Source: Betaproteobacteria bacterium HGW-Betaproteobacteria-11 (GTDB taxonomy: Bacteria; Pseudomonadota; Gammaproteobacteria; Burkholderiales; Rhodocyclaceae). From it: a stretch of DNA of 64,000 nucleotides. The notes under the pieces are model-generated. The model was not told where the DNA came from, made no database searches, and saw nothing but the letters and a program-made list of their open reading frames with translations. Of this stretch, positions 8,649-18,575 are shown piece by piece. The first letter of the stretch is position 1. Each line of letters begins with the position of its first letter. The stretch lies in the NCBI GenBank assembly GCA_002842395.1, contig PHCV01000015.1:1-64000 (forward strand), given 5' to 3'. Position numbers and translations under genes: made by a program.

Positions 8649-11084
8649 ATGCCCCGGCTGTTTTCTGCCGAACATACCGTGCCCAATCCGACTCTTCCTG
8701 CGCTCCCTGCTTCCCTCCGTCGTCTGTTGATACCCCTGCTGCTGGCCGGCGGCTTGATCCTGTCCATCGCCGCGCTGATCGGCATCGTGGCAATTCTGGC
8801 CTATCCGATGCTGCCATCGCTGGATGTGCTGACGGACTATCGGCCAAAGATTCCATTGCGCGTCTATTCGAGCGACGGCGTCCTCATCGGAGAGTTCGGC
8901 GAAGAACGCCGGGACTTCGTTCGCATCGAGGACGTCCCCACGATCATGAAGCAAGCCATCCTGGCCGCCGAGGATGAACGGTTTTACCAACACCCCGGCG
9001 TGGATACACTGGGTGTGCTTCGCGCGGCTTATTCCAACTTTGTCAGCGGTGGCCGCCGGCAGGGCGCCTCAACGATCACCATGCAGGTCGCCCGCAACTT
9101 CTTTCTCTCCTCGGAAAAAACCCTGACGCGCAAACTCTACGAGGCAATGCTGGCGCTCAAGATCGAGCACAGCCTGTCGAAGAACGAAATTTTTCAGCTT
9201 TACATCAACCAGATTTATCTGGGCCAGCGGGCCTACGGGTTTTCCTCCGCCGCCCAGATTTACTTCGGCAAGCCGTTGAAAGACGTCAGCATAGCCGAGG
9301 CGGCCATGCTGGCCGGCCTGCCCAAGGCACCCTCGTCCTACAATCCGGTCGCCAATCCGCATCGGGCCCAGTTGCGTCAGGGCTATGTGCTGCGGCGCAT
9401 GCGCGAACTGGGCTTCATCAACGAGACGCAATTTGTCGAAGCACAGAAAGAACCCCTCCACGTCAAACGCGATGCCAATGATTTTGGCTTGCATGCCGAT
9501 TATGTCGCCGAGATGGCACGCCAGATTGCCGCCGAACGCTTCCCCGATGATCTCTACACCCGTGGGTATCGCGTCATCACCACCATAACCCGTAGCGATC
9601 AACAGGCCGCCTGGCGATCGCTACGTCGTGGCGTCCTCGATTACGACCGTCGTCATGGCTACCGCGGTGCCGAAGCCTATGTCGGCCTGGCCAGCCTCGG
9701 CGCGGATCAGGATGAAGCACTGGAATATCTGCTCCACGAGCATGAAGACCAAGACGACCTGCTCGCGGCAATCGCGCTGGAAGCCTCGCCACAACAGATC
9801 ACGGTCTGGTTGCGCAGCGGCGAAACAGTCAAAATTGGTAGCGATGGCCTGAAGTTCGCCGCCGCCATGCTGAGCGAGAAGGCACCGCCCAACAAGCGCA
9901 TCCGGCGCGGCGCGGTGGTTCGCGTGCAGAAAACCGGGAAAGGCTGGCAAATCGCCCAGTTGCCCGACATAGAGGCGGCCTTCGTTGCCGCCAGTCCGGT
10001 CGATGGTGCGATACGCGCCCTGGTCGGCGGTTTCGATTTCAACCGCAACAAGTTCAATCATGTCACCCAGGCCTGGCGCCAGCCGGGTTCGAGCTTCAAG
10101 CCCTTCATCTACTCTGCCGCGCTGGAAAAAGGCTATACCCCGGCTTCGGTGTTTCCCGACGAGCCGATCGTCATTTCGGCTGAAGAAACCGGCTCGCAGG
10201 CATGGGAACCGAAAAATTACGATGGCAAATACGAAGGACCGATGCCCCTGCGCACGGCGCTGGCCAAATCGAAGAACATGGTCTCGATCCGCCTGTTGCG
10301 GACCATTGGGTCGAAGTATGCGCAGGATTACATCACCCGCTTCGGCTTCGATGCCGACAAGCACCCGCCCTACCTGACCATGGCGCTCGGTGCCGGCTCG
10401 GTCACCCCATGGCAGCAGCTCGTTGCCTACTCGGTCTTCGCCAACGGCGGGTATCGCATCGAGCCCTACGTCGTGCGCCAGATTCTCGACGACAAGGGGC
10501 GCGTGCTGGCAGCGACACAACCCGTGGTCGCCGGGGACGAATCATTGCGCGTCATCGATCCGCGCAATGCCTACCTGATGGACAGCATGCTGCATGACGT
10601 GGTCCGCCGCGGCACGGCAACCCGCGCCGCGGCCGCCTTGAAACGCGGCGATCTGGCCGGCAAAACGGGAACCACCAATGACTATGTCGATGCCTGGTTC
10701 ACTGGCTACCAGCCGACAGTGGTCGGCGTTGCCTGGATCGGCTTCGACCAGCCCAAACGCATGGGCAGCGGTGAAACCGGGGCAGCGGCCGCCCTGCCGA
10801 TCTGGATCGGATTCATGGAGCAGGCATTGAAGGGGGTGCCGGAAAGCTGGATGGATATCCCCGAGGGGCTGGTCGCCGTCAGCGCCAATGATCCGGCCGG
10901 CAATGCCAGCAAGGAGCTTGTGTATAAGGAACACCTGCCTCCCGTGGCGGAAGACCGGCACGAACCCGAAGTGCAGCAACCCCCGGCGCCGGTCGAAGAG
11001 GCCAAGCCGAAGGTGGTGGAAAAACCCGCAGTACCCCGGCCGGGGAAAGCGGCCGAGCACAAGCCGGCCGAGATCAAAAACTGA
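8649..11084 (+). CDS. mrcA: Penicillin-binding protein 1A
   Basis: Bifunctional class A PBP: polymerises lipid II (glycosyltransferase family 51) and crosslinks peptides (transpeptidase). 811 residues with one N-terminal membrane anchor (about 25-52), the GT51 catalytic E108 in AAEDERFYQHPG and the motif RQGASTITMQ; then transpeptidase SxxK in GSSFKPF (about residue 481), SKN and the KTGTT box (about 670); the tail is Pro/Glu/Lys-rich. A TATAAT overlaps the ATG at 8649, so the true start may be the GTG at 8679. Divergent from pilM, the usual neighbour. Confidence 0.95.
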   Translation: MPRLFSAEHTVPNPTLPALPASLRRLLIPLLLAGGLILSIAALIGIVAILAYPMLPSLDVLTDYRPKIPLRVYSSDGVLIGEFGEERRDFVRIEDVPTIMKQAILAAEDERFYQHPGVDTLGVLRAAYSNFVSGGRRQGASTITMQVARNFFLSSEKTLTRKLYEAMLALKIEHSLSKNEIFQLYINQIYLGQRAYGFSSAAQIYFGKPLKDVSIAEAAMLAGLPKAPSSYNPVANPHRAQLRQGYVLRRMRELGFINETQFVEAQKEPLHVKRDANDFGLHADYVAEMARQIAAERFPDDLYTRGYRVITTITRSDQQAAWRSLRRGVLDYDRRHGYRGAEAYVGLASLGADQDEALEYLLHEHEDQDDLLAAIALEASPQQITVWLRSGETVKIGSDGLKFAAAMLSEKAPPNKRIRRGAVVRVQKTGKGWQIAQLPDIEAAFVAASPVDGAIRALVGGFDFNRNKFNHVTQAWRQPGSSFKPFIYSAALEKGYTPASVFPDEPIVISAEETGSQAWEPKNYDGKYEGPMPLRTALAKSKNMVSIRLLRTIGSKYAQDYITRFGFDADKHPPYLTMALGAGSVTPWQQLVAYSVFANGGYRIEPYVVRQILDDKGRVLAATQPVVAGDESLRVIDPRNAYLMDSMLHDVVRRGTATRAAAALKRGDLAGKTGTTNDYVDAWFTGYQPTVVGVAWIGFDQPKRMGSGETGAAAALPIWIGFMEQALKGVPESWMDIPEGLVAVSANDPAGNASKELVYKEHLPPVAEDRHEPEVQQPPAPVEEAKPKVVEKPAVPRPGKAAEHKPAEIKN

Positions 11085-11394
11085 CGGCGCCCCCGGTTTG
11101 CTCGGCCAGGGTGCGCGCAATCGCCGCGAGCAATTCCTCTCCGCTACGGGTATCCACCCAGCGCCCGGCCGCGGGGCGGAAGTGATAACCGCCGGATTTC
11201 GCCGCCAGCCAGATTTCGCGTGCCGCGCCATGCCGGTTGATGATGATTTTAGAACCGTTGCCGCACTCGATCTCGATCACCCCGCCGGGTTTGGCCTCGA
11301 AATCGAAATCGGCCGCGGCGCTGGCACGCTCCAGCGCCGCCTCGATGCGCGCCATTTCCGTATCGGCCAGTCCGTTGAACTCCTGTTCATCCAT
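11074..11394 (-). CDS. cyaY: Iron-sulfur cluster assembly protein CyaY (frataxin)
   Basis: Bacterial frataxin, an iron-binding regulator of IscS and Fe-S cluster assembly. 106 residues, the family length, with an acidic N-terminal helix (MDEQEFNGLADTEMARIEAAL), the beta-sheet segment IIINRHGAAREIWLAA and GGYHF. The ATG at 11394 is the only sensible start. It converges on mrcA and the two coding ends overlap by 11 bases; it diverges from lptM-lysA, the common arrangement. Confidence 0.94.
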   Translation of the reverse strand: MDEQEFNGLADTEMARIEAALERASAAADFDFEAKPGGVIEIECGNGSKIIINRHGAAREIWLAAKSGGYHFRPAAGRWVDTRSGEELLAAIARTLAEQTGGAVSF

Positions 11395-11446
11395 CGCGTG
11401 ATACCATCCCCCGCCTGTTTTTAGACACTTCCCAAAGGCTTCCGCC

Positions 11447-11623
11447 ATGCGTCCGATTTGCCTCCTCGCCAGCTTGGCTGCCCTGCTCGCGCTTGCCGCC
11501 TGCGGCACCAAAACACCGCTCACCCTGCCTTCGCCGCCACCGGCCACGCCGGTCGCCGTCTCGCCAACGCCGACTTTTTCGCCGACCGATGATAGCAACA
11601 AAGCGGGACGCGACGCCAAATGA
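11447..11623 (+). CDS. lptM: Small LPS-assembly lipoprotein LptM (YifL type)
   Basis: A 58-residue lipoprotein: signal peptide with lipobox LALAAC (C19) followed by GTKTPLTLP, the LptM/YifL signature, then a Pro/Thr/Ser tail. In E. coli LptM matures the LptD translocon. Its stop overlaps the lysA ATG (ATGA at 11620-11623), and cyaY-lptM-lysA is the usual neighbourhood. The tail SPTPTFSPTDD is formed by copy 2 of the dispersed motif. Confidence 0.88.
   Translation: MRPICLLASLAALLALAACGTKTPLTLPSPPPATPVAVSPTPTFSPTDDSNKAGRDAK
11563..11578 (+). repeat. Dispersed 16-base motif, copy 2
   Basis: GCCAACGCCGACTTTT inside lptM, read as PTPTF; preceded by CGCCGTCTC, an extension shared with copies 4 and 9. 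Confidence 0.8.
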
Positions 11624-12894
11624 CCCTGACCACGCCTCACACTGACGGCCTGCAGGTCGAAGGGGTCGCCCTCGCCACCCTCGCCGAACGCTTCGGCACG
11701 CCCTGTTACGTCTATTCGCGCGCAGCGCTGACCGCCGCCCATGCAGCCTATCGGGACGCGCTCGCCGCCCACGGCATGCGCGGGCGCAGCCTGATCTGCT
11801 ATGCCGTCAAGGCCAATTCCAACCTCGCCATCCTCGACCTGTTCGCCCGTCTGGGCGCCGGTTTCGACATCGTCTCCGGCGGCGAGCTCGACCGTGTCAT
11901 CAAGGCCGGCGGCCGCGCCGACAAGGTTGTCTTCTCCGGTGTCGGCAAATCGCGGCAGGAAATGCAAAAGGCCCTCAAGGCCGGCATCCGCTGCTTCAAT
12001 GTCGAATCGGCCAGCGAGCTTGGGCAACTGAATGAAGAAGCGGGCAGGCTCGGCCTGATCGCGCCGATCTCGCTGCGCGTCAATCCCGACGTCGATGCCA
12101 AAACCCACCCCTACATCGCCACCGGCCTCAAGAGCGCGAAGTTCGGCATCGACATCGAGCAGGCTTTCGACCTCTATCTGCGGGCGGCGGCCATGCCGCA
12201 TCTTGCCGTCAAGGGCATCGACTGCCACATCGGCTCGCAACTGCTCGACCCGGCGCCCGCCGCGGAAGCCGTCGGCAAGGTGCTGGCGCTCACCGACCGG
12301 CTGGCCGCCGCCGGACTGCCGCTCGAACACATCGACATCGGCGGCGGCATCGGCATCCAGTACCAGGCCGATGAGCCGGCGCCCGCAGTGGCGGATTATC
12401 TCGCCCCGCTGCTCGCCCAGTTCGCCGACCGGCGCGAGCACCTGATCCTCGAACCCGGCCGCTCGCTGGTCGGCAATGCCGGCCTGCTGCTGACCCGGGT
12501 CATGGTGCTGAAACCGGGAACGGACAAAAACTTCGCGGTGGTCGATGCGGCAATGAACGACCTGATGCGTCCGGCGCTGTATGACGCCTGGCATGACATC
12601 GTCCCCGTCGCTGCGGCTGGAAAAGTCGGCCCTGGCGATACGGCGTTACCTTGGGAAATCGTCGGCCCGGTGTGCGAGTCCGGCGACTTTCTCGGTCACC
12701 AGCGGAAACTGGCCCTGCACGAAGGCGACCTGCTGGCCATCCTCTCCGCCGGCGCCTACGGCATGGCCATGGCCTCGAACTACAACAGCCGGCCACGCGC
12801 CGCCGAGGTCATGATCGATGGCGGCGAAGCTCATCTCATCCGCCGCCGGGAGACGGTCGGGGAACTCTACGCGCTCGAAGCGTGCCTGCCTTGA
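11620..12894 (+). CDS. lysA: Diaminopimelate decarboxylase
   Basis: PLP enzyme for the last step of lysine synthesis, decarboxylating meso-diaminopimelate. 424 residues; the PLP lysine is in YAVKANSN (about residue 64), HIGSQL and the glycine-rich GGGIGI bind phosphate, and EPGRSLV and CESGDF line the active site. It is translationally coupled to lptM by ATGA. A variant copy of the dispersed motif encodes KVGPG near residues 335-339. Confidence 0.96.
   Translation: MTLTTPHTDGLQVEGVALATLAERFGTPCYVYSRAALTAAHAAYRDALAAHGMRGRSLICYAVKANSNLAILDLFARLGAGFDIVSGGELDRVIKAGGRADKVVFSGVGKSRQEMQKALKAGIRCFNVESASELGQLNEEAGRLGLIAPISLRVNPDVDAKTHPYIATGLKSAKFGIDIEQAFDLYLRAAAMPHLAVKGIDCHIGSQLLDPAPAAEAVGKVLALTDRLAAAGLPLEHIDIGGGIGIQYQADEPAPAVADYLAPLLAQFADRREHLILEPGRSLVGNAGLLLTRVMVLKPGTDKNFAVVDAAMNDLMRPALYDAWHDIVPVAAAGKVGPGDTALPWEIVGPVCESGDFLGHQRKLALHEGDLLAILSAGAYGMAMASNYNSRPRAAEVMIDGGEAHLIRRRETVGELYALEACLP
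12621..12636 (-). repeat. Dispersed 16-base motif, copy 3 (variant)
   Basis: Plus strand AAAAGTCGGCCCTGGC, one base different from the consensus complement, inside lysA (KVGPG). The flank GATACGGCG also matches other copies. Confidence 0.7.
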
Positions 12895-12925
12895 CTGGCG
12901 GCTGGCTTCCGCCCACTTCACTCCG

Positions 12926-13018
12926 GCCCCCCTTCGCCCCCCTCACGGGGGGGGTTCCTGATTCGCTCGCTTCGCTCGAATCTCGACAGGATGCGAAATG
13001 AGCGAGTTGCACGTTAAC
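12926..13018 (+). repeat. Dispersed repeat family B, copy 1
   Basis: A C/G-rich hairpin segment (CCCCCCTTCG...) followed by GGGGTTCCTGATTCGCTCGC, TTCGCTCGAATCTCGACAGG, ATGC and ending CGTTAAC. The last roughly 68 bases recur inverted at 26390-26455 with few changes, and the hairpin half recurs at 26284-26336. Confidence 0.8.
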
Positions 13019-13135
13019 CGGCGAGCACCCAGCCCAATACCAATGGGATAATGGCCGGGACCAGCGGCCATAAGCGAAGCCGGCCGCGATCAGGGGATAG
13101 ACCGGAAAGACGATGCCGAGGATGCGTTCCAGCAT
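13014..13135 (-). pseudogene. Remnant of an AEC-type membrane transporter gene
   Basis: Directly after hslU (TAATG overlap) an ATG opens a frame reading [20 protein letters not shown] and AYGRW, which resembles the N-terminus of auxin-efflux-carrier family permeases. After about 28 codons the likely frame shifts by one to read VPAIIPLVLGWVLAG and a stop at 13014. Family B repeat abuts the end. I infer a permease gene reduced by deletion and frameshift; the assignment rests on a short match. Confidence 0.4.
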
Positions 13136-14526
13136 TACAACACGTAGCGCGCCAGATCCTCGTCCTGCGCCAGTTGCCCCAGGCTGGCTTCGACCCGTGC
13201 GGCATCGATCACGACCGGAGCGCCCTGCCGCCGTTCGGCATCGAAGGCGACTTCCTCGAGCAGCTTTTCCATCACGGTGTATAGCCGGCGGGCGCCGATG
13301 TTCTCGGTCTTTTCGTTGACCTGAAAGGCGATCTCGGCCATGCGCCGGATGCCGTCGACGGCAAATTCGAGGATAACGCCCTCGGTTGCCAGCAGCGCCT
13401 GGTACTGCCGCGTCAGGCAGGCATCGGTCTGGGTCAGGATGCGCTCGAAATCCTCGACCGACAGCGAATCGAGCTCGACCCGGATCGGAAAGCGGCCCTG
13501 CATCTCGGGAATCAGGTCGGACGGTTTGGCCAGGTGAAACGCGCCGCTGGCGATGAACAGGATGTGATCGGTCTTGATCATGCCGTACTTGGTCGACACC
13601 GTGGTGCCCTCGACCAGTGGCAGCAGATCGCGCTGCACGCCCTGGCGCGAGACGTCGGCGCCGCCGGCCTCCGAGCGGGTGGCGATCTTGTCGATCTCGT
13701 CGAGGAAGACGATCCCGTTCTGCTCGACATTCTGCAGGGCTTCGAGCTTGATTTCCTCGTCGTTGATGAAGCGCGCGGCTTCTTCATCGGTCAGCACCTT
13801 CAACGCATCGCGGATCTTCAGCCGGCGGGTGTGCTTCTTGCCCCCGCCGAGATTCTGGAACATGCCCTGAATCTGCTGGGTCAGATCTTCCATGCCGGGC
13901 GGCGCGAAGATTTCCATGCTCGCTGCCGGTGCGGATGTTTCGATTTCGATTTCCTTGTCGTCGAGTTCGTCCTCGCGCAGCTTCTTGCGAAACTTCTGCC
14001 GGGTCGACGAATCCTCGCTCGCCGTCTTGGCGGCCCGCGCAGCGGAATCCCCGTCATGCAAAGCACTGCCAGCGCTGCGCTGTGCGTCCTGCGGAACTCT
14101 TGCCGACGGCAGCAGGATGTCGAGGATGCGCTCTTCCGCCGCGTCCTCGGCGCGGTGGCGCACGGCGCGCATGGCCGCTTCGCGGGCATCCTTGATCGCC
14201 GTCTCGGCCAGATCGCGGATGATGGTATCGACATCGCGACCGACGTAGCCGACCTCGGTGAACTTGGTCGCCTCGACCTTGATGAACGGCGCATTCGCCA
14301 GCCGGGCCAGGCGACGCGCGATCTCGGTCTTGCCGACGCCGGTGGGGCCGATCATCAGAATGTTCTTCGGCGTGATCTCCGAACGCAAGGGCTCGGCCAC
14401 CTGCATGCGCCGCCAGCGGTTGCGCAGGGCGATGGCCACCGCGCGCTTGGCGCGGGTCTGGCCGACGATGTGCTTGTCGAGTTCCGAGACGATCTCGGCC
14501 GGAGTCATGGGCATCATGGCAATCAT
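13135..14526 (-). CDS. hslU: HslUV protease ATPase subunit HslU
   Basis: AAA+ unfoldase (ClpY) that feeds substrates to HslV. 463 residues: Walker A GPTGVGKT (about 60-67), GYVGRD pore loop, acidic I-domain insertion (about 145-240), Walker [12 protein letters not shown], sensor [15 protein letters not shown] and C-terminal LARYVL, the hydrophobic tail that docks into HslV. The ATG at 14526 overlaps the hslV stop (ATGA); later ATGs at 14517, 14514 and 14508 are also possible. Confidence 0.96.
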   Translation of the reverse strand: MIAMMPMTPAEIVSELDKHIVGQTRAKRAVAIALRNRWRRMQVAEPLRSEITPKNILMIGPTGVGKTEIARRLARLANAPFIKVEATKFTEVGYVGRDVDTIIRDLAETAIKDAREAAMRAVRHRAEDAAEERILDILLPSARVPQDAQRSAGSALHDGDSAARAAKTASEDSSTRQKFRKKLREDELDDKEIEIETSAPAASMEIFAPPGMEDLTQQIQGMFQNLGGGKKHTRRLKIRDALKVLTDEEAARFINDEEIKLEALQNVEQNGIVFLDEIDKIATRSEAGGADVSRQGVQRDLLPLVEGTTVSTKYGMIKTDHILFIASGAFHLAKPSDLIPEMQGRFPIRVELDSLSVEDFERILTQTDACLTRQYQALLATEGVILEFAVDGIRRMAEIAFQVNEKTENIGARRLYTVMEKLLEEVAFDAERRQGAPVVIDAARVEASLGQLAQDEDLARYVL

Positions 14527-15059
14527 TCCAGGGTCTCGATCAGATGATTCTGGTTGGTGTAGATGCAGATATCGGCGGTAATCGCCAACGCACGCCTGAC
14601 GATCTCGGCCGGCGGCAGCTCGCTGTTTTCCAGCAAGGCGCGCGCCGCCGCCTGGGCGTAGGGACCGCCGCTGCCGATGGCGACGATGCCGTACTCCGGC
14701 TCGAGCACATCGCCGTTGCCGGTGATGATCAACGAGTGCTCGCGATCGGCGACCGAGAGCATCGCCTCCAGCCGGCGCAGGGCGCGATCGCTGCGCCAGT
14801 CCTTGGCCAGCTCGACGGCCGAACGCAGCAGATTGCCCTGGTGTTTTTCCAGCTTGGCCTCGAAGCGCTCGAAGAGGGTGAAGGCATCGGCCGTGCCGCC
14901 GGCGAAACCGGCCAGGATGCGTTCGTTGTAAATCTTCCTCACCTTGCGCGCGGTGGACTTGATGACGATGTTGCCCAGCGTGACCTGGCCGTCGCCGCCG
15001 AGGGCCACCTGCGCGCCGCGACGCACGGAAAGGATGGTGGTGCCGTGATACTGCTCCAT
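14523..15059 (-). CDS. hslV: HslUV protease peptidase subunit HslV
   Basis: Threonine protease of the proteasome-like family. 178 residues; the short propeptide MEQYHG precedes the catalytic Thr (TTILSVRRG), and [17 protein letters not shown] and GSGGPYA are conserved. The ATG at 15059 gives the propeptide length typical of betaproteobacteria. Coupled to hslU. Confidence 0.96.
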   Translation of the reverse strand: MEQYHGTTILSVRRGAQVALGGDGQVTLGNIVIKSTARKVRKIYNERILAGFAGGTADAFTLFERFEAKLEKHQGNLLRSAVELAKDWRSDRALRRLEAMLSVADREHSLIITGNGDVLEPEYGIVAIGSGGPYAQAAARALLENSELPPAEIVRRALAITADICIYTNQNHLIETLE

Positions 15060-15078
15060 GACGATGTCCTCGTAAAAC

Positions 15079-16215
15079 TCAAGCTGTCCGCTCGACCAGC
15101 CCGGCACTGCGAGCCAATCCCTGAAGTTCGAGAAAAACCGCATTGAGTACCGACAGCCCGCGGATGACGACCTGCCGGCCGCCAGCGACGAGCCCGGCCA
15201 CCACCTGTTCGAGGGCCTGGGCGCTGCCGGCATCGATACGCGCCAAGGGCTCCGCGTCGATCTCGATCTCGTTGCCCTCCAGCGCCGCCAGTGCCGCAAA
15301 GGCCTCCGGCCCGGCGCCAATCATCTGCCCGCGCAGGAAAAATCCATGGCTGCCGACCAGCGGCACCGGCGACAGCTCCCTGGATGGCAGGGCCTCCCAC
15401 GAAGGGGGTGATTTCTCGAAGCTCACTGCATAATTCACCGCCGCCTCCTCGAATTCATTCTGCATGAATGCCTGCTGGTAGAGTTCGAGCAGCAGCAGCC
15501 ACAAGGATTCATTTTCGCGCTTGCCGGCCTCGAGGCCGGGGGCGATGATGCCCGCGAGATGCCGCGGGTTGCCGATCACGTACTCCTTCCCGGCTTTCTT
15601 CAGGGCCGCCAGCGCTCTCAGGAGCAGCGTGGCGCCCGCCGCATCGGCGGCGTCCACGCCCGCCAGGTCGAAGCGCGCCACGGCGCCCGGCCGCGCCAGC
15701 TTGAGCGCCTCCTTGAGCACGGCACCGGCCCGTGCATCGAGCGCGCCGGTCAGTTGGACGTGGGCATGGCCGCCGGTCGTGGCATGGGCCACGTGCGGGG
15801 TTGCCGCGACCCCGTTCCAGGTCGGCGGCGAAAGCTCGAAATGCCGGGCAAAGGCCAGGGCCAGGGCGTCGAAGGCCTGCCGCCGGCCGAGAATCTGCAA
15901 CACCTCGAACAGCGCCCGCCAGACCCGCACCGGATTCTCGCCGAGCGCCTCGCCGCGCTTGATGGCCGTCTCCAGCCGGCGCATCGCTTCCAGGTCATCG
16001 CCGGCGGCATGCAGCCTGGCCGCCTCGACCAGCACCGGCGGCAGATGGGCAGGCGGCGCTTCCTCCGCAACCGGTTCGGCTTCCACAGGCTGCTCTGCCG
16101 CCATCGGCGGCGGTGGCACGGCTGGCTGTGGCGGCGGCAAGTCGAATGCGCCGGGCAAGGTGAAATCGAGAGAGATCAGATCGTCGTCGGACACGAGAGG
16201 CAAGCCGCTGTCCAT
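15079..16215 (-). CDS. STAS-domain protein (MlaB/anti-sigma antagonist-like)
   Basis: 378 residues, cytoplasmic. The N-terminal third contains a proline-rich linker ([11 protein letters not shown]) and a helical segment; two STAS-like beta-alpha regions follow, about 150-235 ([35 protein letters not shown]) and 305-375 ([33 protein letters not shown]). STAS domains bind partners in sigma-factor regulation or lipid transport; no partner gene lies nearby. It is 20 bases upstream of hslV and probably cotranscribed. Exact role unknown. Confidence 0.75.
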   Translation of the reverse strand: MDSGLPLVSDDDLISLDFTLPGAFDLPPPQPAVPPPPMAAEQPVEAEPVAEEAPPAHLPPVLVEAARLHAAGDDLEAMRRLETAIKRGEALGENPVRVWRALFEVLQILGRRQAFDALALAFARHFELSPPTWNGVAATPHVAHATTGGHAHVQLTGALDARAGAVLKEALKLARPGAVARFDLAGVDAADAAGATLLLRALAALKKAGKEYVIGNPRHLAGIIAPGLEAGKRENESLWLLLLELYQQAFMQNEFEEAAVNYAVSFEKSPPSWEALPSRELSPVPLVGSHGFFLRGQMIGAGPEAFAALAALEGNEIEIDAEPLARIDAGSAQALEQVVAGLVAGGRQVVIRGLSVLNAVFLELQGLARSAGLVERTA

Positions 16216-16264
16216 GAAAGCGGACAGTATACCGCGCCGGGATGTCGCTCATCCAGGCGACGGT

Positions 16265-17083
16265 TCAGGCTCGGGGGCTATCGTGCAGACGTTGCCAGAA
16301 CGCCACGCTCAGGCCCGCAGCAGCGAGTACCAGCACGAGCAGCGGCCCGAAAGGCTGATCGAGCATCAGCGCCAGCACGAAGGCCAGCGTGTAAGCCATG
16401 ACACCCAGGGTCACCGCCCGCATCTGTGCGCCGCGCCAGCTCTGCGCCTGGCGGAAGGCCAGCCAGGGCGGCACGAAGATCAGCGCGAAGGCGCTCATCA
16501 CGCCGATGCTCATCGTCGCCAGGGCCAGCGTGGCGGCCACCAGCACGTCGAACAGCAGGCCGATCCGCTTGGCCGAGCCACCCCGGCTGCGAAAGAAGTC
16601 CGGGAAGAAATGCGCGGTCAGCAGGCGGGGCGAGAGCCGCCACAGGCCGCCGGCCACCATCGCGGCACAGGCCACGGCGGCGACCAGATGCGGGACTTCG
16701 GTGAAGTACAGCTGGCCGTCGAACAGGGCATGGCCGACCCGGTCGGCCAGCGGCAGATTCGACACCAGCAGCACCGAAATTCCCCAGCCGATCAGCAGCA
16801 GCAAGGCATAGGCCGCGCCCTGGCGATGGCGCTGGCCGCCTTCGTAGGCATACTTCAGGGCCACCGCGGCGAAAGCTCCGGCCAGGCCGCCGGCCATCAA
16901 CGGCAGGGAAGTCAGCAGCGAGAGCAGCGCCCCGGCGGCGGCCATCTGCGCCAGCGCCAACGCCGCCAGCCATTCCTCGCGCAGGCGCAGGTAACAGCCA
17001 AGCAGCGGCAACAGCGCGGCGAACACCAGGCCAATGGCAAAGGGCCGCGCGAACAGGGGGTCGAAGAGAAGTTCGAAATTCAT
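16265..17083 (-). CDS. znuB: Zinc ABC transporter permease
   Basis: 272-residue ABC-3 family permease with about eight membrane segments and the conserved segment ALATMSIGVMSAFALIFVPPW near residues 186-206. The ATG at 17083 overlaps the ATPase stop by one base (TGATG). Its place in a zur-headed operon points to zinc rather than manganese, though the family transports both. Confidence 0.88.
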   Translation of the reverse strand: MNFELLFDPLFARPFAIGLVFAALLPLLGCYLRLREEWLAALALAQMAAAGALLSLLTSLPLMAGGLAGAFAAVALKYAYEGGQRHRQGAAYALLLLIGWGISVLLVSNLPLADRVGHALFDGQLYFTEVPHLVAAVACAAMVAGGLWRLSPRLLTAHFFPDFFRSRGGSAKRIGLLFDVLVAATLALATMSIGVMSAFALIFVPPWLAFRQAQSWRGAQMRAVTLGVMAYTLAFVLALMLDQPFGPLLVLVLAAAGLSVAFWQRLHDSPRA

Positions 17084-17664
17084 CAGCCGAGCCTTTCGAT
17101 GCGATGACAGACGGCCGCGAGGAATTCGCCGTCGTGGCTGACGAGGACGATCGCCGCGCCTTGTGCGGCGCGCTGGCGCAGCGCCGTCGCCAGAAACTCG
17201 ACGCCGGCCGGGTCGAGGTTGTTGGTCGGCTCGTCGAGCAGCACCACCTCGCCCGGCGCATCGAGACAGGCCCACAGATGCAGGCACTGGCGCTGGCCGC
17301 CGGAGAGCCGGTCGAGCCGCTCGAAAAGTCGGCGCTGGAGATACGGCGGCAAGCCCGTCGCCGGCGCCCCGGTGAGGCGCAATAATTCGCTGCCGGAAAG
17401 CGGGATGCCGGAAAGCTCGGGGGTCTGCTGCATCTGCAGGGCCAGCCGCGCGCCGGGGGCGAGCGTCACGCCGCCGGAAAAGACCTGCGCCGCACCGCTG
17501 ATCGCCGCCAGCAGCGTCGACTTGCCGGCGCCGTTGGGACCGGCCAGACCGAGAATCTCGCCGCCCTGCACGGCAAACGAGACCGGCCCGACCACCGGCC
17601 CGCCGGAACGGCTCCAGCCGGCGCAGAGCCGGTCGACGGCGAGCAGCGACAGGTCGCCGCTCAT
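17083..17664 (-). CDS. znuC: Zinc ABC transporter ATP-binding protein
   Basis: 193-residue ABC ATPase with Walker A GPNGAGKST (42-50), Q-loop in LQMQQTPELSG, signature LSGGQRQ (120-126), Walker B VVLLDEPTNNLD and H-loop VLVSHD. It ends soon after the H-loop, shorter than E. coli ZnuC, which has a C-terminal extension. It overlaps znuA by 4 bases. Confidence 0.9.
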   Translation of the reverse strand: MSGDLSLLAVDRLCAGWSRSGGPVVGPVSFAVQGGEILGLAGPNGAGKSTLLAAISGAAQVFSGGVTLAPGARLALQMQQTPELSGIPLSGSELLRLTGAPATGLPPYLQRRLFERLDRLSGGQRQCLHLWACLDAPGEVVLLDEPTNNLDPAGVEFLATALRQRAAQGAAIVLVSHDGEFLAAVCHRIERLG

Positions 17665-18563
17665 CGCACCTCCATCCCTTGCAGCAGACGACGAACGGTG
17701 TCGTCGAACAGCGAGAAGATGTCTCTCGCCTCGTTGGTGCCACCGATCGTGAATGGCAGGATCACCACGTTGATCTTCGTCCGTTCGGCGAGCCAGCGCG
17801 AGGGTGCATCGTACTGATAGGCCGGGCGCAGCACCATCTTCGCCGGCTGCTGTCGCTGCCGCGACAGGACGGCTTCGAGCTGTCCGCTGGTCGGCTCCAT
17901 CCCGGGTTTGGCTTCGAGGCTGCCGAGCTGATTTAGCCCGAGCCAGTTTTCCAGATAGGGAAAAGCCTTGTGTTGCACCAGGATCGGAACGCCGCGCAAG
18001 GGCGCGGCGGCCTTCTCCCAACGGGTGATGGCCTCTGTCAGGCGTTCGCGGAACCGCTTTTCGTTGGCCGCATAGAGCGCCGCATGGGCCGGATCGAGCT
18101 GCGCCAGACGCTCGGCCAGGGCGCGGCCGACGCGCAGGAAGTTGCGCGGATCGGTCTGGATGTGCGGATTGCCGGCGGCATGCACATCGCCCTCGGCACG
18201 GTCGAGCCGCGCAGGTTTTTCCAGCAGGGACACATAGCGCGCCGCCTCGAAATAGCCCGGCTGGCCGCTCTGGATGCTCGGGTTGGCCGACTCGCGCTGC
18301 ACCAGCGGCAGCCAGCCGACCTCCAGTTCGGCGCCGGTGGCGATGAGCAGATCGGCATTGCGCGCCCGCGCGATCAGCGAGGGCTTGGCCTGGATGCGGT
18401 GCGGGTCCTGCAGGCCGCCGGTGGCGACGAAAACCTCGACCTCGCTGCCGCCGATCGCCTCGGTCAGCGCCCCCCATTCCGGGACGGTGGCGAAGACCTT
18501 GAGCGCCGCCCAGGCCGGCGAGACGATGAGGAGAAACATCACCAGAGTGAATAGGCGTTTCAT
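17661..18563 (-). CDS. znuA: Zinc ABC transporter substrate-binding protein
   Basis: 300-residue periplasmic metal-binding protein (SBP_bac_9 family). It has a Sec signal peptide ending near PAWA, and three candidate metal-ligand histidines in QDPHRIQ, GNPHIQTD and LVQHKAFPYL. The His-rich loop of E. coli ZnuA is absent, as in many ZnuA/MntC-like proteins. Transcribed after the outer-membrane protein gene, 12 bases away. Confidence 0.9.
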   Translation of the reverse strand: MKRLFTLVMFLLIVSPAWAALKVFATVPEWGALTEAIGGSEVEVFVATGGLQDPHRIQAKPSLIARARNADLLIATGAELEVGWLPLVQRESANPSIQSGQPGYFEAARYVSLLEKPARLDRAEGDVHAAGNPHIQTDPRNFLRVGRALAERLAQLDPAHAALYAANEKRFRERLTEAITRWEKAAAPLRGVPILVQHKAFPYLENWLGLNQLGSLEAKPGMEPTSGQLEAVLSRQRQQPAKMVLRPAYQYDAPSRWLAERTKINVVILPFTIGGTNEARDIFSLFDDTVRRLLQGMEVR

Positions 18564-18575
18564 CGAACGGGACTC

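Noticed and set aside
11074-12594. Long open frame antisense to lysA continuing into cyaY
   Set aside because: Only the last 106 codons match a family (CyaY); the rest is the high-GC mirror of lysA.
15521-17107. 528-codon plus-strand frame opposite the STAS and znuB genes
   Set aside because: Arg/Ala/Gln-rich low-complexity translation typical of antisense frames in GC-rich DNA, with no recognisable domain.
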